This document shows, in pieces, positions 63,801-64,000 of a DNA stretch of 64,000 bases. Below the pieces are notes generated by a model. It was not told the origin of the DNA and did no database searches. It worked only from the letters and a program-made list of their open reading frames with translations. A program made the position numbers and the translations under genes. The stretch is from Rhabdornis inornatus. Its lineage: Eukaryota > Chordata > Aves > Passeriformes > Rhabdornithidae. The stretch is from assembly GCA_013397075.1 (NCBI GenBank), contig VWZS01008810.1, positions 2,185,357-2,249,356 of the forward strand, in the 5' to 3' direction. Every line of letters begins with the position of its first letter. Position 1 is the first letter of the stretch.

Positions 63801-64000
63801 ATCATTACCATAGGTTCTTTGCACATCACTTAAGCCTAGGCTGCCGTGAAGATTCACAGCAGCTTTTTCCAAGAATGCACACATCACTGGGTAATATGTA
63901 TTTAGTGGGTTTTGAAATCTTATCAAGAGAGAAATTTGATTCAGCAGCAATGACTTTCGTTAGTGCATTAAATTCTGTTCTCTGTTTGCTTTTGGCCCAT

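Larger units (their letters stand above)
60268..64000 (+). other. ZFHX4: intron after the giant exon (5' part)
   Basis: This intron begins with GTAAGT at 60268 and runs off the window. Reading through the donor adds SKSIRG-type residues and a stop at 60285-60287. An A-rich run lies at 60470-60509, and AATAAA hexamers lie at 60752-60757 and 60817-60822. No open frame here resembles the proline- and glutamine-rich C-terminal exon of ZFHX4, so that exon should lie further downstream. The remaining sequence is AT-rich without recognisable repeats or genes. Confidence 0.8.

Overview
The window is a stretch of vertebrate chromosome, most likely from a bird or another sauropsid. It holds the 3' half of one large gene on the + strand. 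I recognise that gene as ZFHX4, a giant transcription factor with several C2H2 zinc fingers and four homeodomains; its paralogue ZFHX3 (ATBF1) is the main alternative. The sauropsid call is an inference. The sequence is AT-rich and poor in interspersed repeats. I saw no Alu/B1-type SINEs or intact L1. There is one likely CR1/L3-type LINE relic and one hairpin element of a kind I associate with reptile and bird genomes.

Layout: 1-44728 is intronic and has no exon I can support. It holds microsatellites, homopolymers, a near-perfect 64-bp palindrome (5174-5237), a hairpin repeat (21891-21963), a LINE relic (about 37540-37790) and a CpG-dense patch (42600-43020) containing a 33-bp minisatellite. 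Five consecutive exons follow: 44729-44845, 51055-51188, 51345-51545, 53929-54046 and 54871-60267. All have AG acceptors and GT donors and their phases join without a break (1 | 1 | 0 | 0 | 1 | 1). Together they encode 1989 codons' worth of sequence. The protein's N-terminal part lies upstream of the window. The coding end lies downstream of it, because the big exon finishes in phase 1 at a strong GTAAGT donor. The region 60268-64000 is intron, and I see no sign of the last coding exon in it.

The exons work as one reading frame. A short acidic/serine-rich linker (44729) and a lysine/acid-rich linker (51055) lead into a pair of C2H2 fingers (51345). A proline/alanine linker (53929) follows, then the giant exon. 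In order, the giant exon carries four fingers, a Q-rich segment, one finger, two poly-proline tracts, homeodomains 1 and 2, a C2HC finger, a finger, homeodomain 3, a finger, an acidic/serine-rich stretch, homeodomain 4 and a final finger. The product would be a nuclear DNA-binding regulator.

No operon, CRISPR array, viral gene or new biochemical system was seen. The more unusual signals are the palindrome, the CpG-dense minisatellite in an otherwise AT-rich intron, candidate conserved noncoding blocks, and a possible intronic polyadenylation isoform after the big exon. Residue numbers for the big exon count the valine codon at 54882 as residue 1; they are not full-protein numbers.
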